5,049 nucleotides of DNA from Nitrososphaerota archaeon (GCA_027297425.1 JAPUIC010000014.1:1-5049), one strand, 5' to 3'. Positions 1 to 4,672 are shown, counted from the stretch's first letter. The notes: generated by a model not told the origin, from the letters alone. Made by a program: numbers and translations.

Positions 1-465
1 ATGGGCATTTACTTTGTCATCTTTGGTGTTGGTCTGGGGACCACTATATCTCCATCCACCTCGGCACTTATGGGGGCCGTGCCCGAAGCCAACGCCGGGG
101 TAGGTTCGGCGTTCAACGATACTGCTGGCCAGGTGGGCTCAGCGCTAGGCGTTGGGATACTGGGCTCGGTGCTTAACTCGATTTATTCGTCTAACGTTGC
201 AGGTGCAATAGTCGGGCTTCCGGACGAGGCAGCCGCCGCGGCACAGAACTTCGTAGGTGGGGCCGCGCAGGTTGCAGCCAACCTCGGTGGGCCGGCTGGC
301 GAGGAACTGCGTACCGCGGCCAACACGGCATTCTTCGACGGCTTAAGCGTTGCACTTCTGGCCTCCGCAGCAATCGCCTTCGTCGCGGCGCTACTGGTGT
401 TCCGGTTCATGCCAGCACGAGACCTAGCTGTGAACGAAGCCATCCAACCTAAGAAGGAGGAATAA
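1..465 (+). CDS. MFS multidrug/proton antiporter, EmrB/QacA (DHA2) type, C-terminal part (5' end outside window)
   Basis: This is the last 154 residues of an integral membrane exporter of the major facilitator superfamily. DHA2 proteins have 14 transmembrane helices and expel drugs or other small molecules using the proton gradient. Visible marks are a Gly-rich helix at residues 2-27 (GVGLGTTISPSTSALMGAVP), then the DHA2-like stretch GVGSAFNDTAGQVGSALGVG at about 33-52 that leads into a helix ending near residue 62, an outward loop of about 50 residues, and a last helix at about 113-136 ending FRFMPAR. A short charged tail (QPKKEE) should lie in the cytoplasm. The ATG at base 1 is probably an internal Met, because roughly two thirds of a normal 450-500 residue protein is missing. 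The substrate cannot be told from this part. The gene ends one base before the start of the next ORF, which suggests co-transcription. Confidence 0.85.
   Translation: MGIYFVIFGVGLGTTISPSTSALMGAVPEANAGVGSAFNDTAGQVGSALGVGILGSVLNSIYSSNVAGAIVGLPDEAAAAAQNFVGGAAQVAANLGGPAGEELRTAANTAFFDGLSVALLASAAIAFVAALLVFRFMPARDLAVNEAIQPKKEE
454..460 (+). promoter_or_regulatory. Strong Shine-Dalgarno site for the gene at 467
   Basis: AAGGAGG lies six bases before the ATG at 467, inside the last codons of the transporter gene. It is the clearest ribosome binding site in the window; the other main genes appear leaderless or nearly so. This fits an internal, co-transcribed gene and argues that the frameshifted ORF at 467 was a real gene. 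Confidence 0.75.
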
Positions 466-466
466 A

Positions 467-621
467 ATGAATACTATCAACAAGTCCTTTCGAGTAGATA
501 GAAGGGTTATGATATTTTAGCAAAAGAAGCCCAATCTCAGAGTCTTAGCGTCAATGCACTTGTAAATCAGATCTTTATGAGATATGTCGAGGTGGACGGC
601 CGACCACCTGCCCCCACATGA
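467..621 (+). pseudogene. Small ribbon-helix-helix-like (Arc/CopG-type) protein, frameshifted
   Basis: From the ATG at 467 the frame reads MNTINKSFRVDRRVMIF and stops at 518-520. One frame over, from 511, it continues DILAKEAQSQSLSVNALVNQ and then IFMRYVE. Joined, the pieces give a short beta strand (SFRVD) followed by two helices. This is the pattern of small archaeal ribbon-helix-helix-like regulators; from memory, proteins with an SVNALVNQI..RYVEW segment occur in Thaumarchaeota. Restoring one base near 509-511 (ATGATATT back to ATGGATATT) repairs the frame. After GAG at 589-591 that frame ends at TGA 619-621, while the neighbouring frame continues with Trp, as relatives do, so a compensating insertion near 592 is possible. 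The gene directly follows the transporter behind a good Shine-Dalgarno site and may have encoded its regulator. A sequencing or assembly error could also explain the shift. The family call is moderate. Confidence 0.55.
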
Positions 622-629
622 TTTAAATA
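621..629 (+). promoter_or_regulatory. Archaeal TATA box for the membrane protein gene
   Basis: ATTTAAATA is centred about 28 bases before the ATG at 653, the spacing expected when transcription starts at or next to the start codon. It overlaps the end of the broken regulator gene. It is the main reason for placing the downstream start at 653 rather than at the upstream ATG at 584. Confidence 0.65.
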
Positions 630-652
630 GAATAAACCCACTTCTAGCCTCC

Positions 653-1093
653 ATGCCCGAAACTGAGATGAGACTTGAGATGAAGGGCATCGTCTTCTTC
701 GGTGCTCTGACGGCGTTCCTGCTGCTTCTTCACGGCCCGGACGAGATCGCGCGCGGCGCGGCGGCCCAGAACTACGCGAGCGTCGGCGTCGGACCGGCCA
801 TCCTATTCTTAATCCTGCTGTTGACCCTTTACGCCTTTGGAGTTGGATGGAGTTGGAAAGATCGTAAGCTCGGCTACGTGATTGTCCTCGTGCTATCCCC
901 TATCGCCTTCTTGCGCTTCCTCTTCCACACCTTCACCTCGGCTCCCGGCATGTCCCTGGAGGCCATCGCTACTGGATATACCAGCGAGGCCATAGGCGTC
1001 TTCTTCGTCTACATTTACATGGCCTTTGGCTTGACGAGCCTGATAACCTTCATCCTCACTCTCTACATCTTAGCCGTACACAAGAGGGAATAG
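653..1093 (+). CDS. Four-helix integral membrane protein of unknown function
   Basis: I do not recognise a family. The 146-residue product begins MPETEMRLEMKGIVFFGALT and has hydrophobic segments at about 11-27, 47-66, 74-92 and 113-141; the last is long and may be one tilted helix or two short ones. The loop after helix 1 holds charged and small residues (HGPDEIARGAAAQNY), a short basic loop (WKDRKLG) separates helices 2 and 3, and the tail AVHKRE is basic. No catalytic motif, metal ligand set or signal peptidase site is evident. The frame is open from an ATG at 584, but those extra 23 codons overlap the broken regulator, and the TATA box at 621-629 predicts a transcript starting about at 653, so 653 is chosen. 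ATGs at 668 and 680 are alternatives. The GC-rich codons resemble the transporter upstream. The gene has its own promoter and need not belong to that unit. Confidence 0.6.
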   Translation: MPETEMRLEMKGIVFFGALTAFLLLLHGPDEIARGAAAQNYASVGVGPAILFLILLLTLYAFGVGWSWKDRKLGYVIVLVLSPIAFLRFLFHTFTSAPGMSLEAIATGYTSEAIGVFFVYIYMAFGLTSLITFILTLYILAVHKRE

Positions 1094-1167
1094 GAGGACC
1101 CTCTCCTGACTCACTACCAATAGGGCCGGCAAGAGAGGATGATTAGGAATCTTAGGTAGAAAAGCAC

Positions 1168-1187
1168 TGTGAAATAGATATTTCACA
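1168..1187. promoter_or_regulatory. 20-bp palindrome X, copy 1
   Basis: TGTGAAATA-GA-TATTTCACA is a perfect 9-bp inverted repeat around two bases, preceded by AAAAGCAC. The same AAAAGCACTGTGAAAT start and ATTTC(A/G)CA end recur at 2155-2174. Length and symmetry fit a binding site for a dimeric repressor or activator, but the protein is unknown. Repeat Y begins three bases later. No TATA box is seen next to this copy. Confidence 0.5.
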
Positions 1188-1190
1188 ACT

Positions 1191-1239
1191 GAAACCCTGA
1201 ATTAGAACCGATAGAGGGCTAAATCCCCCCCGGTCCACC
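1191..1239 (+). repeat. Dispersed repeat Y, copy 1 (49 bp)
   Basis: This block matches 3368-3416 at 45 of 49 positions without gaps. It runs from GAAACCC through GAATTAGAACCG and GGGCTAAAT to a run of seven C and GGTCCACC. In the other copy the first 15 bases encode the C-terminal residues and stop of the intact glycosyltransferase. Here the same frame reads ETLN and stop, with no coding frame upstream. It may be the 3' end left by a lost paralogue, or a repeat that happened to supply a stop codon. The GC-rich end also resembles the T-arm and acceptor end of a tRNA-like sequence. Confidence 0.65.
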
Positions 1240-1253
1240 CAAAGGTAATTGTA

Positions 1254-1261
1254 ATTTCACA
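1254..1261. promoter_or_regulatory. Half-site of palindrome X
   Basis: ATTTCACA, preceded by AATTGTA, resembles the right half of the X palindrome at 2155-2174, which has AATTGTTATTTCGCA. The matching left arm is degenerate, about 4 of 8 positions. It occupies the slot between Y and the shared start context that a whole X site fills upstream of the intact glycosyltransferase, so it is probably a decayed operator. Confidence 0.35.
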
Positions 1262-1273
1262 CCTAGTTTTTCG

Positions 1274-1423
1274 ATGAAGAATAAAGTACTGATTCTAAAT
1301 ATCTATCCTTGTTTTCTTTCTGATCCTGTTATTTCTGCTGAGGTTGCAGGCTCAGCCTTCATAATGTCATTCTTAGTAAAACTACAAAAGATAAGAACAG
1401 TCTATTGGGTGACACAGGAGTGA
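1274..1423 (+). pseudogene. Truncated N-terminal fragment of a glycosyltransferase
   Basis: A 49-residue frame begins MKNKVLILNIYPCFLSDP and ends VYWVTQE before TGA. It lines up with the first 40 residues of the intact glycosyltransferase at 2225: both have MK, a hydrophobic strand, a P.F.S turn, then G..A...FLV.L and a second strand ending (V/P)T.E. This is the beta1-alpha1-beta2 start of a GT-B Rossmann domain. The rest of the domain and the whole nucleotide-sugar half are missing. The bases around the start (CTAGTTTT...GATGAAGA) are also shared with the intact gene. It is most simply the 5' end of a lost paralogue; a genuine 49-residue protein is unlikely, and no TATA box is visible at the right distance. 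The similarity is weak at residue level. Confidence 0.4.
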
Positions 1424-1432
1424 AAAGGCAGA

Positions 1433-1573
1433 ATGCGAATGATTACTGACTATGATAAGCCTAGAAGGATAAAAAATAATAGATGTTCTCGATGCGATAT
1501 GCTATATAATGTAAAACGTCAGGAATCGATCTGTCCGCATAGCGATATTAACTGCGTGTCAAAAATCCCTTAA
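1433..1573 (+). CDS. Possible 46-residue zinc-ribbon-like protein
   Basis: The frame encodes a short, mostly basic protein starting MRMITDYDKPRRIKNNR with cysteines at C18 and C21 (CSRC), C34 (CPH) and C41, plus H36. CxxC followed after 12 residues by CPH is the layout of a small archaeal zinc ribbon, in which two such knuckles hold one zinc ion. The second knuckle has CPHS where CPxC is usual, so the fourth ligand could be H36 or C41, or the site may be decayed. It starts ten bases after the glycosyltransferase fragment; ATG 1439 is an alternative start. The stop is followed after 13 bases by eight T, a plausible archaeal terminator. No convincing TATA box or ribosome site is seen. The role is unknown; binding to nucleic acid or protein is typical of such proteins. 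It could be the end of a longer lost gene. Confidence 0.4.
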   Translation: MRMITDYDKPRRIKNNRCSRCDMLYNVKRQESICPHSDINCVSKIP

Positions 1574-1586
1574 AATCTTTGGCTAC

Positions 1587-1594
1587 TTTTTTTT
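1587..1594 (+). terminator. T-run terminator after the zinc-ribbon ORF
   Basis: Eight consecutive T lie 13 bases past the TAA at 1571-1573. Archaeal RNA polymerase commonly stops at such tracts without a hairpin. Confidence 0.45.
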
Positions 1595-1605
1595 CAGCTA
1601 GATGT

Positions 1606-1631
1606 TTTGGTCAAAGTATTGTTTGACCAAA
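1606..1631. repeat. Perfect 10-bp inverted repeat, 6-bp spacer
   Basis: TTTGGTCAAA and TTTGACCAAA flank GTATTG. The outer bases GCTAG (1597-1601) and CTAGC (about 1641-1645) extend the symmetry with mismatches, and GGTCAA recurs near 1679. It could be an operator, an RNA hairpin or the end of a decayed element. Nothing nearby tells which. Confidence 0.6.
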
Positions 1632-1705
1632 CTTTCTAAAAAACTAGCCGAACTTAAAATCCACGCTCAATTATTCTTGGTCAAGGAATCGAGTTTCTAG
1701 ATATC

Positions 1706-1855
1706 GTGGGGTCTCATAGGAAGAATACCGAACAATTAGAGGAATACAAAGTGATAAGCGTCGAGAGCTTAGAGGACTTTCTGAACAAGAACCCTGGTTG
1801 GAAGCCCAAACAAAGCGTAAATCACGATAAATTCTTGGTAGAAAGAAGACACTAA
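1706..1855 (+). pseudogene. 49-residue ORF or gene remnant of unknown function
   Basis: I do not recognise this sequence. A GTG start at 1706 gives a charged product beginning VGSHRKNTEQLEEYKVISVE, continuing SLEDFLNKNPGWKP and ending FLVERRH. The frame stays open upstream to a TAA near 1655 and reads IILGQGIEFLDIVG before the GTG, so the coding region may once have been longer. A different frame from ATG 1602 encodes 32 residues and overlaps its start, which would fit a frameshifted ancestor. The amphipathic SVESLEDFLNKNPG stretch looks protein-like. A hairpin and pyrimidine tract follow within about 30 bases. Alternatives are a small real gene or a chance open frame. Confidence 0.3.
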
Positions 1856-1882
1856 GGCCTATTACCCATCTTCGTCTTTAAG

Positions 1883-1929
1883 AGAGGTTCCCTCTAGCTC
1901 TTCTTTTCCTTCTTCTTCTTCTTTTTCCC
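1883..1929 (+). terminator. Hairpin plus 32-base pyrimidine tract, likely terminator
   Basis: AGAGG-TTC-CCTCT (1883-1895) forms a short hairpin, followed by an unbroken C/T run at 1898-1929 rich in TTC and T5. U-rich tracts end archaeal transcripts, and this one would stop transcription from the left before the glycosyltransferase promoter. Read on the other strand it is a purine tract that creates a lysine-rich artefact ORF. Confidence 0.4.
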
Positions 1930-2054
1930 GCTAATTCCCCTTGCCATGATGTTGACACAGTAAACGTATATCTTAAGCATATCCATGAAAACCGTCGAAG
2001 GACATCGTGCAGTGGGGATGGAATGAACTATTACTATCCAAGGATAATCAGAAA

Positions 2055-2074
2055 AGCGAAATAGGAATTTCGCA
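2055..2074. promoter_or_regulatory. 20-bp palindrome X, copy 2
   Basis: GCGAAAT-AGGA-ATTTCGC is a perfect 7-bp inverted repeat that fits the 8-4-8 layout of the other X copies, again preceded by AAAAG. It begins exactly 100 bp before copy 3. A smaller inverted repeat, CCAAT-CTACT-ATTGG, follows at 2076-2090. Confidence 0.45.
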
Positions 2075-2120
2075 TCCAATCTACTATTGGAGTATCAGGG
2101 ACCTGCCACTATATACTGGC

Positions 2121-2148
2121 GGAAACCCCCCGGTCCACCTAAATCAAA
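2121..2148 (+). repeat. Dispersed repeat Y, partial copy 2
   Basis: The run of six C, GGTCCACC and TAAATCAAA match the end of copy 3 and its flank (3403-3425) exactly over 23 bases. The GAATTAGAACCG part is missing, so this copy is truncated at its left end. X copy 3 starts a few bases later. Confidence 0.6.
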
Positions 2149-2154
2149 AAGCAC

Positions 2155-2174
2155 TGTGAAATTGTTATTTCGCA
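2155..2174. promoter_or_regulatory. 20-bp palindrome X, copy 3, upstream of the glycosyltransferase promoter
   Basis: TGTGAAAT-TGTT-ATTTCGCA pairs at 7 of 8 arm positions and is preceded by AAAAAGCAC, as in copy 1. It ends 9 bp before the TATA box at 2184, a good position for a factor that helps or blocks assembly of TBP and TFB. It is the copy most likely to act on the intact glycosyltransferase. Confidence 0.55.
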
Positions 2175-2183
2175 TATCCGTGG

Positions 2184-2191
2184 TTTAAATA
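2184..2191 (+). promoter_or_regulatory. TATA box of the glycosyltransferase gene
   Basis: TTTAAATA lies about 37 bases before the ATG at 2225. Transcription about 26 bases downstream of its centre would leave a leader of roughly ten bases, typical of archaeal genes without a Shine-Dalgarno site; none is present. Confidence 0.65.
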
Positions 2192-2224
2192 TCATCAGAG
2201 ATAATTTTCAGGCTAGTTTTATAG

Positions 2225-3382
2225 ATGAAGATAGCTATTGTCTCAGAGTTTCCTCCCTTTCACAGTGGATTTGCACAGTATGCTCAGTTCTTGGTAGGTG
2301 CTTTGAGAGAACGGGGGAATGAGGTTTTGGTAATCCCTACCGAGAGAAATAGCGAGAGCTATGATGATGTTTTCCGCTCAATCGACGCCATGTATAACCT
2401 GGATGTGATTCACCTTAACCATGGATATGATAGCTATCCTGTTTCGGATAGGTTCATATCTTTCCTGGAGGAGTTACGAGGGAGAGCTAAGCTTGTGGTT
2501 ACGATGCATACCATCAACAGTATGCGAAGGGGCACCGATACTGCATGGTTCAACTTGGCTCTGGCTAATACGGTTGACTTTCTAATAGTTCACTCGGAAC
2601 CGATGAAGGAAGAACTCTTGAGACAAGGAGTGTCATCCGAGAAGATAATAATCATCCCTCACGGAACCAGAATTCTCTTCCTAGGGAAAGAGGATGGAGA
2701 CAGGCAGGCAGTCCGAACCAGGGTGGGCGTGCCTCCCGAGATGAAGATGGTTTTAGCCTTGGGGTTTTTGGAACCCGATAAAGGATTCGAGGAGCTTATC
2801 GATGCAGTTGCTGGAGTAAGGGACGCCTTTCTCGTCATTGCTGGGGAACAGGTAGTAGAGGAAGATAGTCATCTAGTAGACAAATTACAAGCTAGTGCGG
2901 ATAGGCTTCTAACTGGAAGGTTCAAGCTAGTAAGCCATTATCTTACAGAAACCGAAATTCTCCAATTATTGTCAGCAGCCGATGTACTTGCATTCGCCTA
3001 TAGGCCATCGAGTCCAGATGATACATTCTACTCGGTGAGTGGCGTATTGCACCTTGCTTTTGGTTCGGGAAAGTCTATCGTCGTGTCGGAAAACCCGAAA
3101 TTTGTTGAACTGATGAAGGTTATGCCGCAGGTCGTTGTTCCTGCCATGGATATTCATTCGCTAAAAAACATTATTCATAGAGTAATATCAGACAAGCCTT
3201 TTCAAGAATTGGTCGTCGAGAAGATTGCAAATTATGCCATCGAGACAAGTTGGGATAAAGTTGCACAACTTTACGTGCAGGCATATAAGTCGGATATGCC
3301 AACAAGAACTCCAGAACCCAAGATTGGTAACCTATCGGGTATAGGCCCCGTCGTGCATGAGCCCGTTGAAACCCAGAATTAG
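2225..3382 (+). CDS. Family-4-like (GT-B fold) glycosyltransferase
   Basis: The predicted enzyme transfers a sugar from a nucleotide-activated donor to a lipid, glycan or protein, probably at the cytoplasmic membrane face. Its 385 residues match the usual GT4 length. The N-terminal Rossmann half starts MKIAIVSEFPPFHSGFAQYA and includes TMHT at 93-96 and the linker motif IIPHGTR (143-149). The C-terminal half starts near MVLALGFLEPDKGFEELIDAV (175-195), has AADVLAFAYRPS (251-262), and a donor-site loop DDTFYSVSGVLHLAFGSGKSIVVSE (265-289). In that loop the usual E(G/F)...E pattern is replaced by D265/D266 and SG, with the GKSIVVSE end kept; GT4-like subgroups with S.SG..H.A variants are known, but catalytic residues cannot be fixed by eye. 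There is no signal peptide or membrane helix. The C-terminal 30 residues look unstructured, and the last five codons belong to repeat Y. Donor and acceptor are unknown. The gene is AT-richer than the genes at 1-1093 and may have been acquired. Confidence 0.8.
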   Translation: MKIAIVSEFPPFHSGFAQYAQFLVGALRERGNEVLVIPTERNSESYDDVFRSIDAMYNLDVIHLNHGYDSYPVSDRFISFLEELRGRAKLVVTMHTINSMRRGTDTAWFNLALANTVDFLIVHSEPMKEELLRQGVSSEKIIIIPHGTRILFLGKEDGDRQAVRTRVGVPPEMKMVLALGFLEPDKGFEELIDAVAGVRDAFLVIAGEQVVEEDSHLVDKLQASADRLLTGRFKLVSHYLTETEILQLLSAADVLAFAYRPSSPDDTFYSVSGVLHLAFGSGKSIVVSENPKFVELMKVMPQVVVPAMDIHSLKNIIHRVISDKPFQELVVEKIANYAIETSWDKVAQLYVQAYKSDMPTRTPEPKIGNLSGIGPVVHEPVETQN

Positions 3383-3397
3383 AACCGCTAACGGGCT
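3360..3397 (+). repeat. 8-bp inverted repeat across the glycosyltransferase stop codon
   Basis: AGCCCGTT (3360-3367) and AACGGGCT (3390-3397) are perfect complements with a 22-base loop that contains the TAG at 3380-3382. The right arm lies inside repeat Y. The left arm is absent at copy 1, so pairing is not conserved. It could form an mRNA 3'-end hairpin, but no T-run follows. Confidence 0.5.
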
Positions 3398-3416
3398 AAA
3401 TCCCCCCCGGTCCACC
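3368..3416 (+). repeat. Dispersed repeat Y, copy 3 (49 bp), overlapping the gene end
   Basis: It matches 1191-1239 at 45 of 49 positions and includes seven C followed by GGTCCACC. The right flank TAAATCAAA is shared with the partial copy at 2121-2148, so homology extends past the 49 bp. The glycosyltransferase ends inside it (codons for ETQN and stop). No X palindrome follows, unlike the other two copies. Confidence 0.65.
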
Positions 3417-3449
3417 TAAATCAAACCGAAGAGGATCGTTGACTACTGA

Positions 3450-3545
3450 TTGAAGGACACGTCAAAAACGAAGCACAGTAAAGCCATCATCGATAAGGCA
3501 TTAGCCTCTTTCTATGGGAATAACCGCACCAGAATATATGATTGA
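3450..3545 (+). pseudogene. Short coding-like remnant upstream of hflX
   Basis: From a TTG at 3450 the frame reads LKDTSKTKHSKAIIDKALAS, continues FYGNNRTRIYD and stops at TGA 3543-3545. It has no ATG, and a stop lies directly before it. The helix-like SKAIIDKALASFYG segment looks protein-like and may be the tail of a lost small gene. The hflX TATA box overlaps its end. A chance open frame is equally possible. Confidence 0.2.
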
Positions 3546-3554
3546 TATATGATA
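3544..3554 (+). promoter_or_regulatory. TATA box of hflX
   Basis: GATATATGATA is centred 26 bases before the ATG at 3575, the spacing for a leaderless transcript. A second TATA-like stretch (AATATATGA, 3533-3541) lies further upstream. The position favours ATG 3575 over the in-frame TTG at 3542, which would lie upstream of or within this box. Confidence 0.55.
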
Positions 3555-3574
3555 CGTGGCAGGCGAGTAAAGCA

Positions 3575-4633
3575 ATGAAATCGGAGAGAAAGGCAATTCT
3601 CGTCACCTATCCCGACGAGTTTACCAGGCAGGAGGCAATCGGTCTGACTGAAGCTGCCGGGTTTGAAGTTGCGCAAGTGGTTATTCAGAAGTACCTAAGA
3701 CGTGGTGAGTTTGGAGTAGGTTCTGGCAAGGCGGAAGAGATCAAGCAGATTGCAGCTGCGACCGGTTGTAAAGATATCATAGTAGATGAAGGATTGACTT
3801 CATCTCAAATCTACAACCTTGCCAAACTTACTGGACAAAATGTAATTGACAGGGAAAAGCTCATCCTAGACATCTTCGCAAGCCGGGCCACGACTACTGA
3901 AGCGAAGCTCCAAGTTCAACTTGCTGAGTTAGGGTATGATATGCCCAGGGCTCGTCAGAGTGTGAGACTTTCAGTCAAGGGCGAAAAACAGGGTCTTTCG
4001 GGAAAGGGTGAATACGCAGTCGATGTCCGATTCAGAGCGTTAAAGAGGCGGATGACATCTATTAAGGAAAAACTTCGAGAAGCCGGACAAAGGCGTGATC
4101 TCCATAGTTCCCAGAGGCAGAAGCTGAATATACCGTTAGTGTCCCTCGTCGGTTACACAAGCTCAGGAAAGACCACGCTGTTCAACAGACTGACAAATGA
4201 AGACAAAGAAGTTGCAAGCAGTCCGTTCACCACCCTTGGAACGACTGCTCGGACTGTAACGCTACCAGATTCGACAAAGATACTTCTCACAGACACCGTA
4301 GGCTTCATAAGCAGATTGCCAACATATATGATCGAAGCGTTCAAGTCAACTCTTGATGATCTAAATTACGCAGATCTAGTACTCCTAATGGTGGATGTTA
4401 CCGAACCATCCTCCGACGTAGCAATAAAATATGACACCTGTTTGAATACTCTAAAAGGATTGAATGTCTCAGCCTCCAAATTGATAATCATACTGAATAA
4501 ATCGGATATAGCTTCGAAGGTAAATGTAACTGAAACTAAACACCTTGTCAGAGATTTTCCAAGCACGGTCATTTCAGCAGAGCGGGGGTACGGAACTCAT
4601 GTTCTTAAAACTCTGATACGACAAAATCTTTAG
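3575..4633 (+). CDS. hflX: HflX-type ribosome-associated GTPase
   Basis: HflX binds GTP, associates with the large ribosomal subunit and in bacteria splits stalled or stressed ribosomes; the archaeal role is less clear. The 352-residue product has the HflX N-terminal domain (about 5-100) with FGVGSGKAEEI (46-56) and ATTTEAKLQVQLAELGYDMP (105-124), then a basic coiled linker (about 150-185). The GTPase domain follows: G1 GYTSSGKTTL (193-202), switch I SSPFTTLGTT (215-224), G3 DTVGFI (240-245), G4 NKSD (308-311) and G5 SAE (334-336). In G1, S-S-G-K-T replaces the common N-x-G-K-S. The length fits short archaeal forms, which lack the longer bacterial C-terminal part. The ATG at 3575 is chosen because a TATA box lies 26 bases upstream; an in-frame TTG at 3542 would add 11 residues. 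The gene has its own promoter and stands between the glycosyltransferase and tRNA-Val on the same strand. Confidence 0.92.
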   Translation: MKSERKAILVTYPDEFTRQEAIGLTEAAGFEVAQVVIQKYLRRGEFGVGSGKAEEIKQIAAATGCKDIIVDEGLTSSQIYNLAKLTGQNVIDREKLILDIFASRATTTEAKLQVQLAELGYDMPRARQSVRLSVKGEKQGLSGKGEYAVDVRFRALKRRMTSIKEKLREAGQRRDLHSSQRQKLNIPLVSLVGYTSSGKTTLFNRLTNEDKEVASSPFTTLGTTARTVTLPDSTKILLTDTVGFISRLPTYMIEAFKSTLDDLNYADLVLLMVDVTEPSSDVAIKYDTCLNTLKGLNVSASKLIIILNKSDIASKVNVTETKHLVRDFPSTVISAERGYGTHVLKTLIRQNL

Positions 4634-4672
4634 CTGGCTCCTGAAGCAAGAACTAAAGAAAAGAGGACTAAA

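Larger units (their letters stand above)
1094..2224. other. 1.1-kb gene-poor region with gene fragments and dispersed repeats
   Basis: No full-length gene is visible here. From left to right it holds palindrome X (1168-1187), repeat Y (1191-1239), a half X site (1254-1261), a truncated glycosyltransferase start (1274-1423), a small zinc-ribbon ORF (1433-1573), a T8 tract, a perfect 10-bp inverted repeat (1606-1631), a remnant ORF (1706-1855), a hairpin plus pyrimidine tract (1883-1929), a second X palindrome (2055-2074), a partial Y (2121-2148) and the X palindrome and TATA box of the intact glycosyltransferase. It is AT-richer than the genes to its left. The mix of repeats and broken ORFs suggests repeated recombination and decay rather than a plain spacer. 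Confidence 0.6.

Noticed and set aside
183..443. Minus-strand ORFs inside the transporter gene
   Set aside because: Ala/Ser/Arg-rich antisense shadows of GC-rich coding DNA; the plus-strand frame has clear MFS features.
591..610. Palindrome GGTGG...CCACC complementary to the GGTCCACC of repeat Y
   Set aside because: Only a short chance-level match within GC-rich coding DNA; no sign of a link to Y.
1602..1700. 32-residue ORF from ATG 1602
   Set aside because: It spans the perfect inverted repeat, has no recognisable motif and overlaps another frame that looks more protein-like.
1894..2079. Minus-strand 61-residue ORF with a Lys-rich tail
   Set aside because: The tail comes from the pyrimidine tract, and the start lies in palindrome X. 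No family pattern and no promoter were seen.
1168..2174. MITE or insertion sequence bounded by X palindromes
   Set aside because: The X copies are each self-palindromic and promoter-like. No transposase and no target-site duplication were found.
2972..3157. Minus-strand ORF inside the glycosyltransferase
   Set aside because: It is antisense to a well-supported gene and shows no motif.
4153..4572. Two minus-strand ORFs inside hflX
   Set aside because: They are antisense to the conserved GTPase motifs and have no promoter or family features.
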